Origin: Pedobacter schmidteae | GTDB lineage: Bacteria; Bacteroidota; Bacteroidia; Sphingobacteriales; Sphingobacteriaceae | Assembly (NCBI RefSeq): GCF_900564155.1 | Contig: NZ_LS999839.1 | Span: forward strand, 5,453,097-5,517,096 | Direction of reading: 5' to 3' | Length of the DNA: 64,000 nt | Shown: positions 52,122 through 60,892 of the stretch, in pieces | Layout: the number at the start of each line of letters is the position of its first letter | Position numbering within the stretch: position 1 is the first letter of the stretch | Notes under the pieces: model-generated | The model's database searches: none | What the model was told of the DNA's origin: nothing | Seen by the model: the letters and a program-made list of their open reading frames with translations, nothing else | Program-made: the position numbers and the translations under genes

Positions 52122-53219
52122 ATGAAGATAACGCGCACCGAAATTTACCGTTTTAGCATCCCGATGGAACCTTTTGTAATTGCAACAGGAACCATGCATT
52201 TTGCTCAGAATGTTTTCATCAGAATGTATACCGATACGGGTATGTACGGCGTAGGCGAATGCTCCGCTTTTCCGATGATTGTTGGTGAAACCCAGGAAAC
52301 CTGCCTGGCTATGGCCAAAGATTTTGCCAAAATACTCATTGGAAAAAATCCATTGGATATTCCCGAAAGGATGAACGACCTGCTGGGCTATGCTGCGCAC
52401 AATAGCACCATCAAAAGCGCTTTTGACATGGCGCTATTTGATATTGCCGCAAAAAATGCAGGTTTGCCATTATACCGGTTTTTAGGTGGACAAAAGCGCC
52501 TTATTGAAACAGATATGACCATTGGCATCGATACCCCAGAAAATATGGCCCTTTCGGCTGTTAAATATCAACAGCAAGGTTGCCGTATCATCAAAATAAA
52601 ACTGGGCAAAAAAATCCATGATGACATGGAGCGCGTAAAGCAGATCAGAGCAGCTGTGGGCAACGAGATGGTATTGCGACTGGACGCCAACCAGGGATGG
52701 AGTTTTGATGACGCCCTTTATGCACTGGGTGCAATGGAAGCATTTAATATAGAATTTTGTGAGCAACCTATGCGTACCTGGTTCGACGATCAGTTGCCCG
52801 AGCTCAATTTAAATTCGCCCATCAAAATAATGGCCGACGAAAGCTGCTATAACCACCATGATGCACGAAAACTGATCAATAGCAAAGCCTGCGAATACCT
52901 GAATATTAAATTCTCAAAATCGGGAGGGATTTTAGAGGCGCAAAAAATTCATGAGATTGCCTTACAAACGGGCACAAAATGTATGATTGGCAGCATGCTG
53001 GAAAGCAGAATAGCTTTAAGCGCCAACCTGCACTTTGCGCTGGCCAGTCCAAATGTAGTATTCTTTGATTTAGACACCTGCCTCCTGGGCCACCTTGTAG
53101 ACCCGGTGATTGGCGGATTGACCTATGATGGCTATTTCCTGGATGTTCCGGATACACCCGGCATAGGTGCCGATGCCGATGCCCACTTTTTACAGGGATG
53201 TGAAAAATGGGTGATATAA
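52122..53219 (+). CDS. Dipeptide epimerase (L-Ala-D/L-Glu epimerase-like, enolase superfamily)
   Basis: A 365-residue muconate-lactonizing-type enzyme. Base motif KIKLGK (about 167), metal ligands D in LRLDANQGW, E in FCEQP and D in IMADES, and the second-site base K in NIKFSKSGG are all present. C-terminal DLDTCLLGH matches the dipeptide-epimerase subfamily. It would interconvert L-Ala-D-Glu and L-Ala-L-Glu during murein peptide recycling. Closely spaced terminator after it. Confidence 0.9.
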   Translation: MKITRTEIYRFSIPMEPFVIATGTMHFAQNVFIRMYTDTGMYGVGECSAFPMIVGETQETCLAMAKDFAKILIGKNPLDIPERMNDLLGYAAHNSTIKSAFDMALFDIAAKNAGLPLYRFLGGQKRLIETDMTIGIDTPENMALSAVKYQQQGCRIIKIKLGKKIHDDMERVKQIRAAVGNEMVLRLDANQGWSFDDALYALGAMEAFNIEFCEQPMRTWFDDQLPELNLNSPIKIMADESCYNHHDARKLINSKACEYLNIKFSKSGGILEAQKIHEIALQTGTKCMIGSMLESRIALSANLHFALASPNVVFFDLDTCLLGHLVDPVIGGLTYDGYFLDVPDTPGIGADADAHFLQGCEKWVI

Positions 53220-53223
53220 AATC

Positions 53224-53259
53224 AAAAAGGTGCGATATCTGTAGATATCGCACCTTTTT
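53224..53259. terminator. Bidirectional terminator between dipeptide epimerase and YceI gene
   Basis: A 16-bp perfect stem AAAAAGGTGCGATATC / GATATCGCACCTTTTT with a TGTA loop, between two convergent genes. Confidence 0.92.
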
Positions 53260-53280
53260 GATGAATAATTTATGTTGTTT

Positions 53281-53862
53281 TTAGTTCTGTACAAATTCAG
53301 TGTTCGCGTTCAACGTAACTTCGTCGCTTAACATCGCATTACCATATTTAGTACCAAATCCGAAATCAGCTCTTTTAATTGTTCCGCTAACTTTGAAACC
53401 TGCTGTAGGTTTTTTAGACATTGGATTGGTAGTTACCCCTCTTAAAACTGCATCTAAAGTGATCGGTTTGGTTACACCATGAAAAGTCAGGTTTCCGCTT
53501 ACTTTGTATTTGTTACCGGAAACTTTTTTTACCGCTGTACTTTTAAAAGTCAGCTTAGGAAATTTAGCAGCGTCAAAAAAATCGGCACCTTTCAAGTGTT
53601 CATCTCTTTTGTCATTATCTGTATTTACCGAATTTACATCTGCCGTCAACTCAATCACTGCATCAGAAAAATCAGGTTTTGAAGAAGTGATGGTAGACTG
53701 GAAATTTTTGAAAGATCCCTCTACATCGGTAATCAACAGGTGTGTAATTACAAAACCCAGTTTAGAATGTGCAGTATCGGCAGTCCAGCTTGTAGGAGCA
53801 ACAGATTTGAACGCAAAAAGTGCAGTACTCATTACTGCCACCAATAAAAATAATTTTTTCAT
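53281..53862 (-). CDS. YceI-family periplasmic lipid-binding protein
   Basis: A 193-residue exported lipocalin-like protein with signal MKKLFLLVAVMSTALFAFKS. YceI motifs: WTADTAHSKLGFVITHLLIT, VEGSFKNFQSTI, and DKRDEHLKGADFFDAAKFP, then GTIKRADFGFGTKYG. The family binds long isoprenoids and similar lipids inside an eight-stranded barrel. Single gene; a terminator lies beyond its 3' end. Confidence 0.92.
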   Translation of the reverse strand: MKKLFLLVAVMSTALFAFKSVAPTSWTADTAHSKLGFVITHLLITDVEGSFKNFQSTITSSKPDFSDAVIELTADVNSVNTDNDKRDEHLKGADFFDAAKFPKLTFKSTAVKKVSGNKYKVSGNLTFHGVTKPITLDAVLRGVTTNPMSKKPTAGFKVSGTIKRADFGFGTKYGNAMLSDEVTLNANTEFVQN

Positions 53863-54041
53863 AATGTTTTTTATCTTGTTTTTTTAATTGCCATCGGGCC
53901 AGCACCAATCAAGCCAAATGATGATACAAATAGCGTTATTTTAAACCGATCTGTTATTGATCTATGATAAGAAAGTAAAATACCAAAAACCTTTTCTTAA
54001 TTTAATCTATTATTATTCGATGTTAACCTTCAAAAATCCCT

Positions 54042-55499
54042 ATGAACTGGTTGTTACTCTCCGAAATTGCTTATGTTGTTATCCTAATTCTGGTTTGTCT
54101 TCGCATCGTTTATGATACCCGGAGTACCACAAAATCACTGGCCTATCTGCTGTTTGCCATATTTGTTCCCTTTTTTGGGATGATCTTTTACTTCTCTTTC
54201 GGCATCAATTACCGCCACCGGAAAATGTACAGCAAAAAGCTTTATCAAAATGACGATCTGGCAGCCAGGTTCAATCAGAAACTGCTGAGCTATTCCAGGC
54301 AAACCTTTCAGGAAAACAGCGATGCCGTAATCAGCAATAAAGAACTGGCATTTATGGTCCTGAAAGATTCCATGAGTCCTTTAACGGCAAAAAATTCGGT
54401 CAAACTATTGATCAACGGAGAACAGAAATTTCCGGAGGTATTACAAGCCATCCGGAATGCCCAACACCATATTCACATTGAATATTACATTTATGAAGAT
54501 GATGAGATAGGCAAAGCAATTGAAGCCGCCCTGATCGAAAAAGCAAAAGAAGGCATCACTGTACGCTTTATTTATGACGACTTTGGGAGCCGCGACATTC
54601 GCAAAAAGCTGGTGCCCCGATTAAAGGCCGCTGGTGTAAATGCCTTCCCTTTTTTAAAGGTACACTTTATGCTTCTTGCCAATCGCCTCAACTATCGGAA
54701 TCACCGCAAAATAATTGTCATTGATGGGGTAACGGCTTTTGTTGGTGGTATTAATGTCAGCGACAGATACATCAATAATGGTCACCCAGACCAACAAGTC
54801 TACTGGCGCGATACCCATTTACGTATCGACGGGCCGGGCGTACAGTATCTGCAGTATCTATTTTTGTGCGACTGGAATTTCTGTGCCAATGAAATCCTGC
54901 AGCCTGATGACAACTTTTTTCCTCCCGAGCCTATGCAGATCATTGCCGACAATAAAATTGTGCAGATTGCCGCCAGCGGTCCCGATTCAGAATCACCAAC
55001 TATTTTATTTTCCATATTACAGGCCATTAACCTTGCAACCCATGAAATCCTGATCACCAGTCCATACTTTATACCGGGAGAAAGTTTATTGGATGCACTA
55101 ACCATTGCATCGTTAAGTGGGATTAAAATAAAACTATTGGTTCCAGGCAAATCCGATTCTATTCTGGTGAATGCTGCGGCCAAATCATATTACAATGATT
55201 TGTTGAGCGCCGGAGTAGAAATTTACCAGTATCAAAAAGGTTTTGTACATGCAAAAACTATGGTAACCGACAACAAAATTGCCATTGTGGGCACCGCCAA
55301 TATGGATTTCAGAAGCTTTGATCTTAATTTTGAAGTTAACGCGATTGTATACGACAGCGACATTGCAAGCGAACTGGGCCGCGTTTTTTATCAGGATCTG
55401 GAAGGTTCGGTAAAAATTGATCCGGCACATTGGGCAGAACGGCCACTGCACAAACAACTGCTCGAAAAAGCGGCGCGCCTGTTATCTCCGCTACTTTAG
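54042..55499 (+). CDS. cls: Cardiolipin synthase
   Basis: A 485-residue membrane enzyme of the phospholipase-D superfamily that joins two phosphatidylglycerols. Two N-terminal helices (about 5-25, 35-55), then HKD motif 1 HRKIIVIDG (about 220) and HKD motif 2 HAKTMVTDN (about 402), each followed by a GGINVSDRY- or GTANMDFRSF-type segment. Length and topology match bacterial ClsA. The stop overlaps the small convergent gene by 3-4 bp. Confidence 0.93.
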   Translation: MNWLLLSEIAYVVILILVCLRIVYDTRSTTKSLAYLLFAIFVPFFGMIFYFSFGINYRHRKMYSKKLYQNDDLAARFNQKLLSYSRQTFQENSDAVISNKELAFMVLKDSMSPLTAKNSVKLLINGEQKFPEVLQAIRNAQHHIHIEYYIYEDDEIGKAIEAALIEKAKEGITVRFIYDDFGSRDIRKKLVPRLKAAGVNAFPFLKVHFMLLANRLNYRNHRKIIVIDGVTAFVGGINVSDRYINNGHPDQQVYWRDTHLRIDGPGVQYLQYLFLCDWNFCANEILQPDDNFFPPEPMQIIADNKIVQIAASGPDSESPTILFSILQAINLATHEILITSPYFIPGESLLDALTIASLSGIKIKLLVPGKSDSILVNAAAKSYYNDLLSAGVEIYQYQKGFVHAKTMVTDNKIAIVGTANMDFRSFDLNFEVNAIVYDSDIASELGRVFYQDLEGSVKIDPAHWAERPLHKQLLEKAARLLSPLL

Positions 55500-55678
55500 C
55501 GTTTGATAACAATAGTACGTCCGGTAACCAGGTGAAAGGTGTAAATTTTATACAAGCCATCGTCCGTTGTCTCAATACTTTCCACCAGGCCCGTTTTACT
55601 AAATGTATCCGTAACCAGATCACCCTTCTTTACCTCCTGTAACACCTCTGATGGGGTTTCATTATTTAGTCTGATCAT
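55496..55678 (-). CDS. Small hypothetical protein
   Basis: A 60-residue beta-rich protein: VLQEVKKGDLVTDTFSKTGL, VESIETTDDGLYKIYTFHLV, then TGRTIVIKR. The G-D-x-V...G-x-V...V-x-x-G-R pattern suggests a small SH3-like or KOW-like barrel. No family was recognised with confidence. It is convergent with cls (stop overlap) and upstream of the tRNA-Leu terminator region. Confidence 0.5.
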   Translation of the reverse strand: MIRLNNETPSEVLQEVKKGDLVTDTFSKTGLVESIETTDDGLYKIYTFHLVTGRTIVIKR

Positions 55679-55710
55679 AGTTTTAATTTTACAACATACC
55701 TTTTTACAAC

Positions 55711-55742
55711 AAAAGCCTGCAAAACATGTTTTGCAGGCTTTT
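55711..55742 (-). terminator. Terminator after tRNA-Leu
   Basis: A perfect 32-bp palindrome AAAAGCCTGCAAAACA / TGTTTTGCAGGCTTTT, 13 bp beyond the tRNA 3' end on the minus strand, ending in T4. Confidence 0.85.
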
Positions 55743-55754
55743 AAGTTTCGCTTG

Positions 55755-55838
55755 TGCCCGAAGAGAGACTCGAACTCTCAAGGATTGTACTCCAACGGCT
55801 TCTGAGACCGCAACGTTTACCAATTTCGCCATCCGGGC
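55755..55838 (-). tRNA. tRNA-Leu (anticodon CAG)
   Basis: An 84-nt minus-strand tRNA. Acceptor GCCCGGA pairs with TTCGGGC (one G-U), the anticodon loop is CTCAGAA with CAG at positions 34-36, a long class-II variable arm is present and the T-loop is TTCGAGT. Discriminator A; the 3' CCA is not encoded. It decodes CUG. Confidence 0.93.
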
Positions 55839-56009
55839 ATTGACATCGCTAAAGAAAAAAACCCTTACTTGCCGCAAATATAGTATTATTAGCAGTTTTT
55901 ACGAACAGCTTTTAAATATTTATCCTTATTTTCTTTTTTCTCATTGATTATCACCTCCAAAACTTTTCACAAATACTTCATAAAGCCTTCCGGTAATCAA
56001 TTTACAAAA

Positions 56010-56927
56010 CTATTTAATCAGCAGTCGGTCAAAAGCCAGACTATCACCATTAAATGCATTAAAATCAACCACATGATTAATCCCTGAGATTCTGGCCTTA
56101 TCAGAATGCTGCCAGAAATGCCAGTTGGTGGTACTTGCAATTTTAAGCTTGGGCTGATGATAATGCGCAATCCACAACGGGTAACTATCATAATAATCTT
56201 TCAGATAATCCTTATAAAAGGACAAACCAGTATATATAATAGGCTTCACACCGGTCTTCTTCTCAATATGTTTTAAAAACTCAGTAAGCTGAACACGCAT
56301 TTTTGATGCAGGGACACCATCAAGCTCTTCAATATCCACCACAGGAGGCAAATCGCCAGCCTCAAAATTCACCGTCTGCAAAAAGAACTTGGCTTGCCAT
56401 TCGCCCGGCTTTTGCGGTCGGAAATAATGATAAGCCCCACAAATTACCCCTGCCTTTGGGGCTTCCCGCCAGTTGCGCTGAAAATAAGGATCTACCTTAA
56501 ATAAACCTTCCGTAGCTTTTATAAAAGCGAAATCCACTTTCACATCATCTTCTTTCATTGCCTTTACCTGCTTCCAGTCTATTTTTCCCTGATAATAAGA
56601 TACATCAATGCCATGAATATTATAGCCTTTTGGAATCCGGATGTCAAAACTGCTATAAGTACGATAATTTGGATCTTCACCAATATCCCTAAACCACCTC
56701 CAGGTTGAGGAAAACCCTTTGATGATATAACCATAATAAAACGGGGAAAGCAGCACCAGCAGCAGGGCGGCTATAAAAAATTTAAGCCATACCGGCCAGG
56801 GCTTTTTCTTTACAGGCTTCTTTCTCGCAACAGTTTTTCGGCGTGGACGCCCTGAAGCATCTGATTCATAAGTCTGACGGAAAGTAGGTTTTCGGGAAGG
56901 CGATGTTTTTCTGGGTATTGGCGGCAT
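56010..56927 (-). CDS. Membrane-anchored GH25 (lysozyme-family) protein
   Basis: A 305-residue protein. A very basic cytoplasmic tail (about 1-45, RPRRKTVARKKPVKKKPWP) precedes one membrane helix (about 48-66), then a GH25 muramidase fold: HGIDVSYYQGKIDWKQVK, VDFAFIKATEGLF, GAYHYFRP, PPVVDIEELDGVP with the catalytic acidic pair, and PIIYTGLSFYKDYL. It would cleave the MurNAc-GlcNAc bond of peptidoglycan in the periplasm. Start chosen at the ATG at 56927. Confidence 0.88.
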   Translation of the reverse strand: MPPIPRKTSPSRKPTFRQTYESDASGRPRRKTVARKKPVKKKPWPVWLKFFIAALLLVLLSPFYYGYIIKGFSSTWRWFRDIGEDPNYRTYSSFDIRIPKGYNIHGIDVSYYQGKIDWKQVKAMKEDDVKVDFAFIKATEGLFKVDPYFQRNWREAPKAGVICGAYHYFRPQKPGEWQAKFFLQTVNFEAGDLPPVVDIEELDGVPASKMRVQLTEFLKHIEKKTGVKPIIYTGLSFYKDYLKDYYDSYPLWIAHYHQPKLKIASTTNWHFWQHSDKARISGINHVVDFNAFNGDSLAFDRLLIK

Positions 56928-57024
56928 GATGCAGCAAAAATACAATAATCTATGATTGCTGCATACGGGTATGCACTCATAAAATTAAGCATCATAAAAA
57001 ACATAAGGATATACACCCTAAAAT

Positions 57025-57100
57025 AAAAACACCAATCTTCCTTATCGACATTCGGATGCTAAATTCTGAATCCGCGGAGAGAAGGAATATTGGTGTTTTT
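57025..57100 (-). terminator. Long nested stem-loop after the M20 dipeptidase gene
   Basis: A 19-bp stem with one mismatch (57025-57043 with 57082-57100; AAAAACACCAAT...) encloses a 38-nt loop that itself can form CGGAT/ATCCG. On the minus strand T5 follows the stem, so it can terminate the gene ending at 57143. The enclosed second hairpin is unusual for a simple terminator. Confidence 0.65.
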
Positions 57101-57142
57101 ATAAATTAAACGCCATACGAATTACGAATGGTGCATTCGCAA

Positions 57143-58513
57143 TTACTTGCTCAATTCAGCAAAATACTTATGGAACAAAGGCAAGGTCTCTATCCCTTTA
57201 TAGTAATTATAAATATCATATTTCTCATTTGGTGAATGTAACGCATCACTATCTAAACCAAAACCGAAAAGTACCGATTTGATACCCAATGCGTTTTCAA
57301 ACAAAGCTACAATAGGAATACTACCACCACCGCGTGTAGGAATTGGCGCTTTGCCAAAGGAATCCACAATGGCTTTTTCAGCTGCACGATAAGCGATACT
57401 GTCTGTTGGCGTCACCACCGGCTCGCCACCATGATGTGCCGTAACTTTTACTTTTACATAATCGGGCGCAATGCTTTCAAAATGTTTGGTAAAAATTTCA
57501 GAGATCTCATCAGAACTTTGATTAGGTACCAAACGCATAGAAATTTTGGCATTCGCTTTAGAAGGCAGTACCGTTTTGGCCCCTTCGCCAATATAGCCGC
57601 TCCAGATGCCATTAACCTCTAAAGTAGGGCGTGTTCCGGTGCGCTCCAGCGTAGAGTAACCTTTTTCTCCCCACTCAGCATTGATATCCAGATCGGCTTT
57701 ATATTCATTTAAATCAAACGGAGCAGAATTTAAAGCCTTTTTCTCCGCATCTGAAAGTTCTACTACTTTATCATAAAATGCAGGGATAGTGATGTGATTG
57801 TTCTCGTCATGTAAAGAAGCGATCATTTTACACAAAATGGTAGCAGGATTAGCTACAGCACCACCATACACACCCGAATGCAGGTCGCGATTAGGACCAA
57901 CAACCTCAACTTCCATATAAGCTAATCCCCTTAAACCGGTTTCGATAGAAGGATTTTCCATGCTGATCATTGAAGTATCAGAAATCAATACGACGTCGGC
58001 TTTCAGGCGTTCTACGTTTGCATTCACAAAAATACCCAGGTTTGCCGAGCCCACTTCTTCCTCCCCTTCAATCATAAATTTCACGTTGCAGGCCAATGTA
58101 TTGGTTTTCATCATCAATTCGAAAGCCTTTACATGCATATAGAACTGACCTTTATCATCGCAGGCACCCCTTGCATAAATCTTACCATCACGTACAGTAG
58201 GTTCAAATGGAGGCGTATGCCACAATTCCAGCGGATCGGCTGGCTGCACATCATAGTGTCCGTAAATTAAAACGGTAGGCAATTTTTCATCAATGATTTT
58301 TTCGCCATAAACAATAGGATAACCTGCAGTAGGACAAATCTCTACGTTATCAGCACCTGCGTCTTTCAGTTTTTGAGCAACAAAATCGGCAGTTTTCAAC
58401 ACATCACCTTTATATTGAGGATCAGCACTCACAGATGGGAAACGCAACAATTCAAACAGCTCGTCTAAAAAGCGCTGCTTGTTCTCTTCTACATATTTTT
58501 TGATTTCTTGCAT
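57143..58513 (-). CDS. M20-family dipeptidase (CNDP-like)
   Basis: A 456-residue zinc metallopeptidase. Metal ligands: H in IYGHYDVQPA, D in ARGACDDKGQFY, E-E in MIEGEEEVGS, D in VLISDTSMI and H in the C-terminal SDALHSPNEKYDI. A dimerisation (lid) domain spans about 200-380. The closest known group is the CNDP/Pep-dipeptidases that hydrolyse a broad range of dipeptides. Single gene with a terminator after it. Confidence 0.92.
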   Translation of the reverse strand: MQEIKKYVEENKQRFLDELFELLRFPSVSADPQYKGDVLKTADFVAQKLKDAGADNVEICPTAGYPIVYGEKIIDEKLPTVLIYGHYDVQPADPLELWHTPPFEPTVRDGKIYARGACDDKGQFYMHVKAFELMMKTNTLACNVKFMIEGEEEVGSANLGIFVNANVERLKADVVLISDTSMISMENPSIETGLRGLAYMEVEVVGPNRDLHSGVYGGAVANPATILCKMIASLHDENNHITIPAFYDKVVELSDAEKKALNSAPFDLNEYKADLDINAEWGEKGYSTLERTGTRPTLEVNGIWSGYIGEGAKTVLPSKANAKISMRLVPNQSSDEISEIFTKHFESIAPDYVKVKVTAHHGGEPVVTPTDSIAYRAAEKAIVDSFGKAPIPTRGGGSIPIVALFENALGIKSVLFGFGLDSDALHSPNEKYDIYNYYKGIETLPLFHKYFAELSK

Positions 58514-58760
58514 AACAAATTATTATTTACGAATTTATTTTTAAGTTAGTTTAAAGCCGTTTTTATTATGTTTTGCAGAAAAATAAACCATCATTTAAAC
58601 GTATTTAAAGGCTATTTTTTTATATATTTTTCTACAATTTTCTACAAAAAAGCTTCGTTTTGTTTTGCAAAACTAGGTAAATTATCGTAGTTGATGGTAA
58701 TAACAATTTAATTACGGAAGTAAAGAGATTTTTATACCTATCTAGCTTCATTTAACCTTT

Positions 58761-59108
58761 TTATTTATACACTTTAATCGTTTCAATTTTGTCAATTCTC
58801 TTACCACCCAATAAAAAGACACAATTGAAACTGTACCCTATCCTACCCTCATTTTTAAGAAAAGTGATAAGCCCTGGCTTTAAAGCCAAAAATAATGATG
58901 TACAATAAAGCTCAATATTATTAAGGATAAATTTCTTCTGATAAGATGCTGTGAACTCATCCAAGTGAAAAACCAGTTTATTGCTATCAGTGAACACAAT
59001 TAGTCTATCATAGTAACTGATTGCGCTACCTATGTATTTATTACTTGTTACAAAACCAGATAAAATGCGGTTAAGCGACATTACTTCCTCTTCATTCAAT
59101 ACCACCAT
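58761..59108 (-). CDS. Hypothetical protein
   Basis: A 115-residue protein not recognised. N-terminal helix NEEEVMSLNRILSGFVTSN, then alternating beta strands (SYYDRLIVFTDSNKLVFHLD, FNCVFLLGGKRIDKIETI). No signal or membrane segment. AT-rich and isolated between dipeptidase and a HAD-like gene in a patch of other unfamiliar genes. Confidence 0.45.
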   Translation of the reverse strand: MVVLNEEEVMSLNRILSGFVTSNKYIGSAISYYDRLIVFTDSNKLVFHLDEFTASYQKKFILNNIELYCTSLFLALKPGLITFLKNEGRIGYSFNCVFLLGGKRIDKIETIKVYK

Positions 59109-59262
59109 AACACTAACAAAATTAGCAAATAGAAATTATAAACTAATAGTTATTTAGTTAATAAACCAGGAGTACTTACCCAATTATGTTGAACCTGAAA
59201 TAGCTTGAAGAGTTGGAAGAAACTTGACTAAATTGTGTTTTATTAGTGAAAGTCAGGATTCA

Positions 59263-59754
59263 TTACTTGACTTTCTCTTCAAATCGTTGCTTTAATCTCC
59301 GTTTTAATATAGAAGTTAAATCTGTTATATTGTTTAACCCTGTGTATGGGTTGGTTAAAACTAACCGATCCTTCAAATATTTAGGTAAATCATTTAATGA
59401 CTTATCGTCATCAATAATTACTACATCTGACGATTTTATATGATTTTCGATAATCCAATGTTCAATTTCAGTTTTCCTACTAATTCTACGAGTCGAAGAA
59501 TAACTGGTTTCAATAATGGATATGTGATTCATTTTTATCCCTCGTGATAAGAAAATTTCTTTCCATCGATTAATATCATACTTAAATCTATGGGATGTTG
59601 ATAGAATCACCTCATCTTTTGTTTCGTACAATACAGATTTTAAAATATTCACAGCTATGGTATTGAATTTATAAAATCCATCCTTTTCTAAGTCCACAGG
59701 CTTATGTGGGTTAGCATGCACCATTACACCATCAATATCTAAGAAGAATTTCAT
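59263..59754 (-). CDS. HAD-like phosphatase domain protein
   Basis: A 163-residue minimal HAD fold: motif I FLDIDGVMV (DxDG, residues 5-8), motif II STSHR (about 53-57) and motif III/IV IDDDKSLNDLP (about 115). The sequence resembles HAD domains in small stand-alone polynucleotide-kinase-phosphatase-like or 'Swiss army knife' RNA-repair proteins. The substrate is unknown. Same strand and 12 bp downstream of the ParB-like gene, so probably one transcript. Confidence 0.7.
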   Translation of the reverse strand: MKFFLDIDGVMVHANPHKPVDLEKDGFYKFNTIAVNILKSVLYETKDEVILSTSHRFKYDINRWKEIFLSRGIKMNHISIIETSYSSTRRISRKTEIEHWIIENHIKSSDVVIIDDDKSLNDLPKYLKDRLVLTNPYTGLNNITDLTSILKRRLKQRFEEKVK

Positions 59755-59766
59755 AATCGCTTAAAT

Positions 59767-60141
59767 TTAATCTAAATTCTTTAAAAAATCATCATTACAA
59801 AACTTTTTATTTTTTGGACAATTCATATCCCAATCCTGAACGTCATCTATCTTAATGTTATTAAATGTGTTCAGTTTATCACAATGAGAACTTGTTCCAG
59901 GTATGACTTCTATGTCAATTCCAGCTAATGCATAGGCTATATACCTATGATTCCCATCAACGACCAAACACTTAGAATGACAAACCTTTATTGCACCAAA
60001 TCTATGCCCCATCAACACACGTCTGTGAATCCTCTTTATTATTGCAAAACATAATATTGAATGTGCTGTATTATATTTATGTTCTGTCACATTTATGAAT
60101 GCGGCTAAATCTTCTTTCGTAAGTTCTTGAGCAATTATCAA
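59767..60141 (-). CDS. ParB/DGQHR-like small protein
   Basis: A 124-residue protein with the motif VVDGNHRYIAYALAGIDIEV (about 66-85), which is the DG-x-HR active-site block of ParB/sulfiredoxin-like domains found in CTPases, nucleases and DNA-modification systems (for example DndB-like). A preceding IKVCHSKCL and a trailing C/K-rich tail (CPKNKKFCNDD) are unlike classical ParB. Pairing with a HAD phosphatase suggests a nucleic-acid repair or modification function; that is inference. Confidence 0.65.
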   Translation of the reverse strand: MIIAQELTKEDLAAFINVTEHKYNTAHSILCFAIIKRIHRRVLMGHRFGAIKVCHSKCLVVDGNHRYIAYALAGIDIEVIPGTSSHCDKLNTFNNIKIDDVQDWDMNCPKNKKFCNDDFLKNLD

Positions 60142-60276
60142 AGTTCGCCAATTTATAATTTACTAAATTATAAATAATTGTAATCTTTACAAAACACACA
60201 ACTATTTAAAAGAAAAAAATCGTAACTTTAAAGCAGTCAAATAAAAAAATCAAAATCAGTTAAGTAACATTTCAAC

Positions 60277-60750
60277 ATGGGGTTTCAATCAATCGTTTTT
60301 GGAAGAATTGTCATTGAGGGAAGGCTCAATGAAGCCAGAGAAGTAATTAAGTCATTAGGCAATAGTGGAATATTAGCAACCGAAATGTTTGGATTAGGGG
60401 TTTCCGAGAAGACATATTATGAAGACCCCGTAATATCTTTTGGAGCCACTTATCGATCAGTAGAGGGTTATTGGGCTAGTTTTATTATAGAATTTGAAAA
60501 TCTATTAAGGCAGTTTGACTTTGATACAGCGAAAATTCAATTAGAAACTGAAATTGAGGGAACTTATAATTTCTTTTGGATATCTAAAAAATCGGGAAAT
60601 CATAACTTCCGACCAGATGATCAGTTAATAGAAACTGAGGAGTGGTTTTTTGGCTTTGGAAATAGAAGTAGATGGGGTACATTAGAATCTGATCTCTTAG
60701 AAAGAGAGATTTTTAGCATTGACAATTTTAAATATCCTATTAAAGTGTAA
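60277..60750 (+). CDS. Hypothetical protein (small alpha/beta)
   Basis: A 157-residue protein not recognised. Starts MGFQSIVFGRIVIEGRL, has an aromatic-rich middle (FFWISKKSGNHNF; EEWFFGFGNRSRWG) and a C-terminal FSIDNFKYPIKV. It somewhat resembles immunity-type or phage-associated proteins in size and composition only. Divergent from the ParB/HAD pair. Similar AT-rich codon use. Confidence 0.5.
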   Translation: MGFQSIVFGRIVIEGRLNEAREVIKSLGNSGILATEMFGLGVSEKTYYEDPVISFGATYRSVEGYWASFIIEFENLLRQFDFDTAKIQLETEIEGTYNFFWISKKSGNHNFRPDDQLIETEEWFFGFGNRSRWGTLESDLLEREIFSIDNFKYPIKV

Positions 60751-60892
60751 TAATTTTAGAAACACCTGGCGTAAAAAAGCGTCTTGAATTTTGTGTAGAT
60801 TTTACCAACACATTCTGTTAAACACGCAGAATTTCTTAAATTTGCATATTGAAATAACGTTCAATAACATACTTAAACAGCAGAAACGGATT

